Made by a program: the position numbers and the translations under genes. The notes below the pieces were generated by a model. The model saw only the letters and a list, made by a program, of their open reading frames with translations, searched no databases and was not told the DNA's origin. Below, in pieces: positions 17,875 through 25,501 of a stretch of 64,000 nucleotides of DNA. The stretch covers positions 310,001 through 374,000 of the forward strand of contig NZ_JAEVLS010000001.1 of assembly GCF_016801985.1 (NCBI RefSeq). Direction: 5' to 3'. Source of the DNA: Steroidobacter gossypii. Lineage in GTDB: Bacteria > Pseudomonadota > Gammaproteobacteria > Steroidobacterales > Steroidobacteraceae. How positions within the stretch are numbered: the stretch's first letter is position 1; each line of letters begins with the position of its first letter.

Positions 17875-19155
17875 ATGCTGACACCACAACAAAGAACCGA
17901 TCTGATCGAGGCGATGACCGGCGACGGCCCCACGATGATGACCATCGACGCCGGCTACACTTATCTCGGCCAGTTCATCGCGCACGACATCACCGAGCAG
18001 GCCGCGCCGCGCAACAATCATCAGCCAACGGCGGCGCTGGATCTCGACAGTCTCTATGGCGCAACGGTGCCCGCCGTTCTGGATTCGCGCGGCCGATTCG
18101 TGATCGGTCGCAGTGAAGACGACATCCCCGACTTGCTTCGCGACGCTTCCGGTCGGGCCCGAATTCCCGAGATGAGGAACGACGACAACGTCATCGTGGC
18201 GCAGCTGCATCTGTTCTGGCAGCGCTTCCACAATTTCCTGATCGATCACCGCCTGGCCAGCAACTTCGAGCAGGCGCGGGAGCTCACGATCAAAGTATTT
18301 CTGCTGATGGTGGTGGAGGACTACCTGCAGTTGCTGCTGGCGCCCGCTGTGTTCGAGCAATATTTCCGGCGCGGCGAGCGGCACTGGCTGGGCCTCCCCT
18401 TGAGCCCGGTGCCGCTGCTGTTCTCGAAGGCCGCCTTCCGCTTCGGTCATTCCATGGTGCGGGATTTTTACGAGATCGCCGGCCAGCCGCACGACACCGA
18501 ACAGCTGTTTCGAGCCGACCGGCCACTGACCAGGGAATTTCACATTGCCTGGCGCGGCTTCTTCGGCTGGCCCGGCGTGCCGACCGGCACGCCCGACGCG
18601 CTCGCCATCGATACCTTGATCACACCCAAGATGACCCGGATCGCCTTTCCGCCCGGTCAGGTGACCAACATCGTTGCAAAGAACATCGCGGCGAGCGAAA
18701 CCTTGCCGGGCACCGGAGTGCAGATCGTCGAGCAGTTCCTGTCGCAGAATCCCCACCTGGCGAATGCATTCCAACTCGCGCCGCAGATGCAGCTGTCGCC
18801 CGATCTAGTGGGCGTGCCGAACATCACAGCCGCCGACCTGCCCCTGTGGCCCTACATCCTCAATGAAGCCGCGGTCGAAGCGGGCGGCGCGCGGCTCGGC
18901 ACCTTCGGCAGCCTGATCTGCGCAGAGGTGTTGGCGAACTCGATCGAAGCGGCCGGGTTGCTGAGCTGGCCACTGCGCTTCGCAGACGCGCTGGATTCCT
19001 TGGGACTGCTGGGCGCCCGCATTCAGGAAGTGGCCGTGGTCCATCAGCGCCCGCTGCCTACGCACGACCGTGCCGGGCGGCTGTTTTGCATGCGCCACCT
19101 GATCGAATTGCTGGAACCCACCACCGCCAACAACGAAGGAGCAAACCATGGCTGA
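17875..19155 (+). CDS. Animal-type haem peroxidase
   Basis: 426 residues of the PF03098 superfamily. The distal site is YLGQFIAHDIT (His37, Asp38), followed by ALDLDSLYG, then RNDDNVIVAQLHLFWQRFHN with the conserved Arg, and the candidate proximal His192 in FRFGHSMVRDFY. No signal peptide is seen, so it is probably cytosolic. The bacterial members oxidise halides, phenols or fatty acids; the substrate here is unknown. It is shorter than animal enzymes but normal for bacterial ones. An in-frame stop at 17839 and no alternative codons make the ATG at 17875 the only start. It heads a rightward unit overlapping the next gene and shares its upstream region with the BlaI operators. Confidence 0.88.
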   Translation: MLTPQQRTDLIEAMTGDGPTMMTIDAGYTYLGQFIAHDITEQAAPRNNHQPTAALDLDSLYGATVPAVLDSRGRFVIGRSEDDIPDLLRDASGRARIPEMRNDDNVIVAQLHLFWQRFHNFLIDHRLASNFEQARELTIKVFLLMVVEDYLQLLLAPAVFEQYFRRGERHWLGLPLSPVPLLFSKAAFRFGHSMVRDFYEIAGQPHDTEQLFRADRPLTREFHIAWRGFFGWPGVPTGTPDALAIDTLITPKMTRIAFPPGQVTNIVAKNIAASETLPGTGVQIVEQFLSQNPHLANAFQLAPQMQLSPDLVGVPNITAADLPLWPYILNEAAVEAGGARLGTFGSLICAEVLANSIEAAGLLSWPLRFADALDSLGLLGARIQEVAVVHQRPLPTHDRAGRLFCMRHLIELLEPTTANNEGANHG

Positions 19156-19753
19156 TTCCACTCGCGACTATCGCCGGCTGGCCGACGACGAGATCCCACC
19201 CGCGTTTCGACCCTGGGTGGCCACGAGCAAGCACGCCGCCACCGAGATCACGGATCCGTGTTATATCGATCACCGCGCTGTCGAGGATCTATATTTCTAT
19301 CATCCGGGGTTTCGCGGTAGGCTGCCGCAACTGTTCAAGCACGTGGCCGCCGAGGATCCGAAGACCAAACAGCCGTGGATCGTGGTCGAAGCGCTGTCGA
19401 ACAACTGGGACGAAAAGATGGCGGAGGTGATGTGGGCGCTGAAGTTCCGTCCCACCGCCGACCCGCAACCGATCCTGGTCGCCGAGGGCATCGATGAAGC
19501 GGGCACTCGGGACATGCATGGCTGGCTGGTGAAGGGCTGGAAGGTCGCCACCGGCCGCGATGTCCATGGCGACAAGGTGCATCAGGACCTGATCGAATGG
19601 ACCAAGACTGTCAACGGGCAACCGCTCAAGATCACGTCGCTGTTTTCGTGGCGCCCCTATGCGCCGCTGCAAGAGCCGAGCTCGCTCGTCGAACTAAGCT
19701 CCGCGCTGCAACTGAATGACAGGAGACGCGCACGCACATTCGTTCTCTTGTAA
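19148..19753 (+). CDS. Orphan protein coupled to the haem peroxidase
   Basis: 201 residues, soluble, without signal or membrane segments; I do not recognise the family. Distinct stretches are DYRRLADDEIPPAFRPWVAT, CYIDHRAVEDLYFYHPGFRG, PWIVVEALSNNWDEKMAEVM and MHGWLVKGWKVATGRD. It overlaps the peroxidase by 8 nt, has a strong GAAGGAG ribosome-binding site inside the peroxidase 3' end, and overlaps the CHAT gene by 38 nt, so the three are likely made together. It could be an accessory subunit or a substrate-modifying partner of the peroxidase; nothing in the sequence decides this. Confidence 0.75.
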   Translation: MADSTRDYRRLADDEIPPAFRPWVATSKHAATEITDPCYIDHRAVEDLYFYHPGFRGRLPQLFKHVAAEDPKTKQPWIVVEALSNNWDEKMAEVMWALKFRPTADPQPILVAEGIDEAGTRDMHGWLVKGWKVATGRDVHGDKVHQDLIEWTKTVNGQPLKITSLFSWRPYAPLQEPSSLVELSSALQLNDRRRARTFVLL

Positions 19754-22379
19754 ATGGGCTCGCTATCGCAGGTGGGCCCAACGGGCTTGCCTTGTCGCCC
19801 TCTGCCTGTGGTGTTTCGGCGCCCAGGCAGAGGCGCTTGATCCTGTCGACGAGCACGCCGCTCGCCAACAAGCCTTCGCACTCCTGCATCGCGCACAGAA
19901 CATTGCCGCTCGGCGCGCAATCGACGTACCCAAAGCGTGGGCCGACATCCAACGCGGGCTGAATCGCACCCGCGACGATCCCATCCAGCACGCGCTGTGG
20001 CTGGAACCCTTGTGGTTCTACTACTTACTTCAGGACAATCATCGTCGCGCCAGCGAGGTGATCGAGGCATCGCTGCGCCTGCTGACGCAAGCCGAGGCCG
20101 ATCCGGAAGTGCTCGCGGATATCCGCATCAGCCTGGCTTATTCATTGACCCAGCTCGGCAAGTTCGCGCAAGCCAAGGACCATTTACGGCGGGCCATCGT
20201 CATCGCCGCGCCACGGGCCAACCGCACCCTGCTTGCCGATTTGTACTTCAGCCTCGCGGACGCCTATCGCAAGACCGGCGAACCGCTGGTGGCGCAGCGC
20301 TATTTCTCCGCGGCGTTGGAGCTGGATCAGACTACAGGCGATTTCGCAGAAGCCGCCATCTCGCAACTGAAACTGGGCAGCCTGGCGCGCGAGGCGCGCA
20401 ACTACGCAGATGCGGAGCGACTTCACAATAGCGCGCTGTTGCTGTTCCAAAAGAACGGCAGCTACCGCGAGATCGTCGCGGCCATCGAACTGGCGCGCGA
20501 CTACGCGGCGCAGGGCAAGCTGGACGAGAGTCGGGACCTTCTCCAACGCAAAGTGCTGCGCGATGCGAGGACCCTGCCTGAACAGCTGCTGGATGCGAAG
20601 ATCCTGATGCTCAGAATCGCCAACGATTACAGTGCGCTCGGCGATTCCTCCGGCCATGGCAAGAGCCTTGCTGCAGGACTGATGCGCGACATTCAGGCAC
20701 TGCTCGATGCATCGGCCGCTCGACAACAAACCGATCTCACCGCCCCGACACAGCGTCTGCAGTTCGCCGAGCAGGCGATTCGGCGCCAGGCGATCGAGCG
20801 CGACACAGCCGCCGTCATCGCCCGGGGAGAAGCCACAATAGAATTGATCTCGCGCGTTGCCGCCGAGCTGCGCGCCAGCAACAACGACGGACTCGCGTGG
20901 CTTGCCCAGGCGCAACCCGTGCTCAACGAATACGTGAAGGCGCTGTACGAACTGGCGCCCGAGCGCATCCTGCCGTTGCTCGAGAGTTACTACGATCAGC
21001 CACCCGACGCAGTGGCCGTCCAGCATTCCGGCGTCATCGGTCGGGCGTTCGAAGCCGAAGCGATCCGACGCTTCGATCGATATATCGCAGCCGAGCTGGA
21101 CCTGGTCGACACAGCCTCCGCCAATCCCGACATGGGCAACGCCGAGTTGCTACAGCACTTGCGCATGCGAGACCTGGCGCGGGACGCATATCTGGCGGGG
21201 CATGAATCGAGACCGGCGAGCCGATTGCCACGTCGTTTGGAAGCAATGGCACGCAAGCGACCGCCGCGGATTCCCGCCGGCGACGCGGTACTGCGCTACT
21301 TCGTCCAGGACGGTGTGAGTTTCGGAATTCTTGCGACCAGCTCCGGCACTGAATTCTTCCCACTGCCACCCCGCTCGATGGCGCAGCAACTCGTGCAGGA
21401 AGCGCTCGCGACCGTGCAGGTTGCGAATGTGAGTTTCGCGCGGCAACGCTCGGCGCTCTCCGCCGTCCGCCAGTTGTTACCTCCGGATGCGTCGCTCGAA
21501 CGGCACGGCGTACGTCGCTTGATCATCGTGACCGACGACGCGGTACAACCGCTGCCCTTTGCCGCCGTCGACATCAGCTCCGACCCGCATGTCTACACGC
21601 CACTCGTGAGCCGCTTCGAAATCGTGCGCACCAAATCGATCGCGCGCTACTACGCCAGGCAGCCACGAAACACCGGCCGCGACAAAGCGATCCCAGCCAC
21701 TTATGACGCCGTCGTGTTCGCCGATCCAGCGACCAAGCGCTCCGTCAGGCTCGCGTCGATGCAACTCGAAGCGACGAAGGGCTGGACCGAGCGACTCGCC
21801 GGCTTGCCGAGCGCGCGACGTGAAGCCAAGAGCCTCGCCGCGGCGTTCGCCGATCGTCGCGTCAAAATATATATGGGCGCGGACGCCACGAGCCAGGCGC
21901 TGCTCGCGCCGGAAGCGCGAACGGCAAGGCTTCTGCACATTGCGACTCATGGCTACTACAACTCGGCGACGCCGGGGATCGTCGGATTCGCCACGGCCGC
22001 AGTCGACAAGCAGCGCGGCTTCCTCGGTCTCACTGAGCTGTTCACGAATCGGTTCTCGTCGCGGCTGGTGGTCATCAGCGGCTGCGAGACCATGCGCGGC
22101 CGCGACTACACCGGCTGGGGCGTGCGCAGCCTGGCCGATGGATTCCTCACCGGCGGCGCCGGTTCAGTCATCGGCACGCTCTGGAGCATTCCAGATCGAA
22201 CCACCGCGGAAATGATGAGCGTGTTCTACAGCGCGCTACGACGAACGAACGGCAACACCGCCGCGGCTCTAAGAGAAGCGCAGCTGAATCAGCTCGAGTC
22301 GCCGCAATCACATCCTTACTACTGGGCCGCGTTCGCGCTGGAGTCGGCGAACCGTCGCTTCGACCGACATCTTTTCTGA
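19716..22379 (+). CDS. Exported TPR-CHAT domain protein (caspase-like)
   Basis: 887 residues. A basic, hydrophobic N-terminus (RACLVALCLWCFGAQAEA) looks like a Sec signal. Residues about 100-300 hold TPR units (RISLAYSLTQLGKFAQAKDH, LADLYFSLADAYRKTGEP). The C-terminal third is a CHAT domain with a caspase-like dyad: His745 in LLHIATHGYYN and Cys790 in VISGCETMRG, followed by GWGVRSLADGFLTGGAGSVI. Both catalytic residues are intact. CHAT proteases act in separase-like and gasdermin or CRISPR-linked cell death systems; many bacterial exported TPR-CHAT proteins are uncharacterised. It is the last gene of the peroxidase unit; no gasdermin-like substrate is recognisable nearby. Confidence 0.88.
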   Translation: MTGDAHAHSFSCKWARYRRWAQRACLVALCLWCFGAQAEALDPVDEHAARQQAFALLHRAQNIAARRAIDVPKAWADIQRGLNRTRDDPIQHALWLEPLWFYYLLQDNHRRASEVIEASLRLLTQAEADPEVLADIRISLAYSLTQLGKFAQAKDHLRRAIVIAAPRANRTLLADLYFSLADAYRKTGEPLVAQRYFSAALELDQTTGDFAEAAISQLKLGSLAREARNYADAERLHNSALLLFQKNGSYREIVAAIELARDYAAQGKLDESRDLLQRKVLRDARTLPEQLLDAKILMLRIANDYSALGDSSGHGKSLAAGLMRDIQALLDASAARQQTDLTAPTQRLQFAEQAIRRQAIERDTAAVIARGEATIELISRVAAELRASNNDGLAWLAQAQPVLNEYVKALYELAPERILPLLESYYDQPPDAVAVQHSGVIGRAFEAEAIRRFDRYIAAELDLVDTASANPDMGNAELLQHLRMRDLARDAYLAGHESRPASRLPRRLEAMARKRPPRIPAGDAVLRYFVQDGVSFGILATSSGTEFFPLPPRSMAQQLVQEALATVQVANVSFARQRSALSAVRQLLPPDASLERHGVRRLIIVTDDAVQPLPFAAVDISSDPHVYTPLVSRFEIVRTKSIARYYARQPRNTGRDKAIPATYDAVVFADPATKRSVRLASMQLEATKGWTERLAGLPSARREAKSLAAAFADRRVKIYMGADATSQALLAPEARTARLLHIATHGYYNSATPGIVGFATAAVDKQRGFLGLTELFTNRFSSRLVVISGCETMRGRDYTGWGVRSLADGFLTGGAGSVIGTLWSIPDRTTAEMMSVFYSALRRTNGNTAAALREAQLNQLESPQSHPYYWAAFALESANRRFDRHLF

Positions 22380-22519
22380 AGTCGCGTCGCGCATCACAGA
22401 GCGCGATAAATAATTGCTGCGCCGTGAGAGAAATCTTCGCGGAGGCACAGGAGTGGGGATGTGGCAATCGTCAGCACGACAACGGCGTGTCGTACAAACA
22501 GACCTTGCGCTGGGGAAGA

Positions 22520-22596
22520 TGGCGCGCCCGGAGAGATTCGAACTCCCGACCTCATGGTTCGTAGCCATGCGCTCTATCCAACTGAGCTACGGGCGC
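22520..22596 (-). tRNA. tRNA-Arg (anticodon ACG)
   Basis: A complete cloverleaf read on the minus strand. The acceptor GCGCCCG pairs with CGGGCGC, then discriminator G and an encoded CCA at 22522-22520. The D arm is GCTC/GAGC, the anticodon stem CATGG/CCATG around loop CTACGAA (ACG, decoding CGU/CGC/CGA after wobble modification), and the T loop is TTCGAAT. It stands alone, downstream of the CHAT gene and on the opposite strand. Confidence 0.97.
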
Positions 22597-23145
22597 AGCA
22601 CTGCGGTGGCCGCCGCGAGCCGCTCGTTGCGCGAGCCGGTTCGAGGCAGCGGGACCATGTCGCTGACGGCGATATCGCCGGCGGTCTCGGAGACCGCGCT
22701 GGCGGTTAAGGTTTTCCTGAGCAGGATCAGTGACTTACTGAGCCCTGCCCGACCTTGTACCGAGCCATCCGCTGACACTCCCGGGGCGTTTCGGGCGTCA
22801 CCGGAGGGTCCGATTGAGCGCCTGTCGCCGCGAGGGCGCGCATCCTACCACAACATGACGGGAATGCAGCTAGTCGTGTATCGGCGGGCTGGAAAAATCT
22901 CCCCGGCGTCCGGTCGGCGCAGGCAGACACTTCAAAGCGCCCGCCGGTTCACCGATCGCACGATCATGCCATCTCCACACCACACTTCCAGGTGTCGAAG
23001 CGTTGTACAACCCACGCGCGTCGCAAGCGAGAGAGTGCAGTCGCTAGGCAAATTTCCCGACAGCAATACATCTCAGCGATTGATTGCGATGCCTGTCGTT
23101 CTGCCTCATCATTCACAGGCTTTTTTGCACGAGTCTGGCTGAGGG
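22597..23145. other. Gene-free region with two adjacent palindromes
   Basis: About 550 bp between tRNA-Arg and the TetR gene contain no convincing gene. CGGCGATATCGCCG (22667-22680) is a perfect 14-bp palindrome, immediately followed by GCGGTCTC-G-GAGACCGC (22681-22697), a perfect 8-1-8 inverted repeat. They lie 71-101 bp upstream of the tRNA on its strand and about 450 bp before tetR. They may be operators or simply stable cruciforms. Confidence 0.5.
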
Positions 23146-23151
23146 ATGAAT

Positions 23152-23823
23152 ATGGCTGCGCGGGTGAGCGCCTCGAAGGCAAATAAGAAAACCGAAGTGC
23201 AGTCGCACAAGCACGAACTACGGACCGAAGTTCAGGAATTCAAGCGTCGGCGAATTCTCGAGCAGTCACGCGAGTTGTTTTTCGCGCAAGGCTACGAAGC
23301 GACCACGCTGGACACCATCGCGGCCGAACTGAAAGTCACCAAGCCATTCTTATATTCCTACTTCCGCAACAAGAGCGAGATCCTCAACGCCATCTGCGAA
23401 ATCGGCATCCGCTCGCCGCTCGCGGCGCTGGATGAAGCGCTCGCCACCAAGCTGCCGCCCGGCGATAAATTGCGGCTCGCCATCGAGCGCGTGACGCAGG
23501 CAGTGCTGCAGAATCAGCAATGCATCGTGGTATATCGGCGCGAGGAAATGAACCTCGAACCGGCGGAGTGGCAGGTGCTCGCGGACCTGAAACTGGAGTT
23601 CGATCGGAAGCTGTCTTCGTTGTTGGTGGAAGGCGCGAAACGCGGCGAATTCGCGTTCGACGATCCGGATTTCACCGCGCTTTCGATCGGCGGCCTGCTC
23701 ACCTGGGCCGCGCTGTGGTGGCGGCCGATGGGGCGCTGGTCGCAGACCGATGTGGTCATGCACATGATCCGAAATGTGGAGCGCATGGTGGGTCGGAAAG
23801 TCAGGCCCACCGCATCGACCTGA
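23152..23823 (+). CDS. TetR-family transcriptional regulator
   Basis: 223 residues. An unusually long basic N-terminal extension (about 30 residues, Lys/Glu/His-rich) precedes the TetR helix-turn-helix: RRRILEQSRELFFAQGYEAT, TLDTIAAELKVTKPFLYSYF, RNKSEIL. The C-terminal domain (ALSIGGLLTWAALWWRPMGR) resembles regulators of lipid and aromatic catabolism. The second ATG (23152) is preferred because GAGGG lies 6 nt upstream of it but directly abuts the first ATG (23146). It is convergent with the GMC dehydrogenase gene and may regulate the neighbouring catabolic locus. Confidence 0.87.
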   Translation: MAARVSASKANKKTEVQSHKHELRTEVQEFKRRRILEQSRELFFAQGYEATTLDTIAAELKVTKPFLYSYFRNKSEILNAICEIGIRSPLAALDEALATKLPPGDKLRLAIERVTQAVLQNQQCIVVYRREEMNLEPAEWQVLADLKLEFDRKLSSLLVEGAKRGEFAFDDPDFTALSIGGLLTWAALWWRPMGRWSQTDVVMHMIRNVERMVGRKVRPTAST

Positions 23824-23868
23824 GCGCTCGCTCGACGATGCCGATCGGTAACGCCGAGCTGAACAACA

Positions 23869-25500
23869 TCACACGGGATGGCGCTTCGCGCCGCCGATCA
23901 ACATCTCGGCGGCGCGCTCGGCGATCATGATGGTCGGTCCGTTCGTATTACAAGAAGGCAAACTAGGCATGACCGATGCGTCGATCACGCGCAGTCGCGC
24001 GATGTTTTTTACGCGCAGCTCGGCATCGACCACGGCATTGGGATCGGTGACATCGCCCATCCGACACGTGCCCACCGGGTGATACATCGCGAACGAGGCC
24101 GCCCGCACGTACGCCTCCCATTGCTCATCCGTGGTCACTGCCTCGCCGGGCAGATATTCCTTTTGGACGTGCTCACGTAGCTGCGGCGAATGGAATATCC
24201 CGCGCATCACACGCGCACCGTCGATCAGCGTTCGAACGTCCGCGTTGGACTCCAACAAAGGATGCTCGATGATGGGCGCGTCCTGTGGGTTCGACGAACG
24301 CAGCCGAATCGCACCCCGCGCCTGCGGCCGGCTGACATTCACAGCCAGGCTGACGCGATTGGCCTCGGCGAGGATGACCTTATGGGCCGTGACTTCATAG
24401 CCCAACGGCTGAAAGTGAACCTGCGCATCGAAGGCCGGCAGCTCTGGACGCGTGCGAAAGAACACACCAACGTGAGAAATAGGCGTGGTGCCAGGGCCCC
24501 GACGCATCAGCGCAAACTGCAACGCGCGCAGACCGAAGCGCCACTTGGAATGCACCTCCACGTTCATGGTGCGCATATTCACATCGTAGCTGAGGATGAT
24601 GCCGGGGTGGTCCTGCAGATTGCGGCCAACGCCGGCGAGCTCGTTGATGCAGGTGATACCGTGCTGATCCAACTCGCGACGCGATCCGATGCCCGAGAGC
24701 ATCAAGATCTTCGGCGAGCCAATCGTGCCGGCCGCCAGCAATACCTCCCGCCGCGCGACAGCTACTTTGCTGACGCCGTAATGTTCGAACTCCACGGCTT
24801 CAGCAACGCCAGCTCGCACTCTTATGCGACTGACAAACGCGCGCATCAGCAATCGGAGATTCTTGTGATCACGAACCGGCCGTAGATAACTGCGCGCGGT
24901 GCTACATCGCAGCCCGCCCTTTTGGGTCGCTTGGTAGTAGCCAACGCCCTCCTGAGTCACTCCGTTGAAATCATCGTTGCGCGGAATGCCGGCAGCCACG
25001 CAAGCCTCGACGAACAGACGGTTGAACGGATGTTTCACACGCAGGTTCGCCACGCCTAGCAGACCCTGGTCCGAATGAAACTCGCTGGCGCCATTCTCGT
25101 TGCGCTCGGCACGCAGGAAATAAGGCAGCACTTCAGGGAAGCTCCAGCCTTTGGCGCCCTGCTCCACCCAACGTTGGTAGTCGGCGGGGATGCCCCGCAG
25201 ATAGATCATGCCATTGATGGAACTGCCGCCCCCGAGAACCTTGCCCGAGGGCCAGCTATCGATGCGACCGTTCCGGGACGGATCGGGCTCGGTCTCGTAC
25301 TTCCAGTCGTACATGGCGTTGCCGACCAAGCGCGCCGAACCTGCCGGCACATACACAGCAGCGCTGCGATCGTCGCCGCCTGCTTCGAGCAAGATGACAC
25401 TGTGACCCGCATCGATGAGCCGGCGCGTGAGCACGCAGCCTGCGGACCCGCCTCCGGCGATGACATAGTCGGCTTCGAGGATCTCTGCGGGAGGATTCAC
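23869..25500 (-). CDS. GMC-family alcohol dehydrogenase (choline dehydrogenase/PEG dehydrogenase-like)
   Basis: 543 residues from a GTG at 25500, one base beyond the receptor stop; the upstream TTG at 25569 would overlap the receptor by 68 nt. The FAD motif is YVIAGGGSAGCVLTRRL, then LLEAGG, WPSGKVLGGGSSINGMIYLR, AAGTIGSPKILMLSGIG and GVGRNLQDHPG; the C-terminus has the catalytic His in MYHPVGTCRMG and Asn in SCNTNGPTIMIAERAAEML. This is the BetA/AlkJ/PegA branch that oxidises primary alcohols with quinone-linked FAD. Coupled downstream of a TonB receptor and MFS transporter, it likely oxidises the imported compound. Confidence 0.88.
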   Translation of the reverse strand: MNPPAEILEADYVIAGGGSAGCVLTRRLIDAGHSVILLEAGGDDRSAAVYVPAGSARLVGNAMYDWKYETEPDPSRNGRIDSWPSGKVLGGGSSINGMIYLRGIPADYQRWVEQGAKGWSFPEVLPYFLRAERNENGASEFHSDQGLLGVANLRVKHPFNRLFVEACVAAGIPRNDDFNGVTQEGVGYYQATQKGGLRCSTARSYLRPVRDHKNLRLLMRAFVSRIRVRAGVAEAVEFEHYGVSKVAVARREVLLAAGTIGSPKILMLSGIGSRRELDQHGITCINELAGVGRNLQDHPGIILSYDVNMRTMNVEVHSKWRFGLRALQFALMRRGPGTTPISHVGVFFRTRPELPAFDAQVHFQPLGYEVTAHKVILAEANRVSLAVNVSRPQARGAIRLRSSNPQDAPIIEHPLLESNADVRTLIDGARVMRGIFHSPQLREHVQKEYLPGEAVTTDEQWEAYVRAASFAMYHPVGTCRMGDVTDPNAVVDAELRVKNIARLRVIDASVMPSLPSCNTNGPTIMIAERAAEMLIGGAKRHPV

Positions 25501-25501
25501 G

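Noticed and set aside
22414-23142. 242-codon plus-strand open frame
   Set aside because: It runs across tRNA-Arg on the opposite strand and has no family features.
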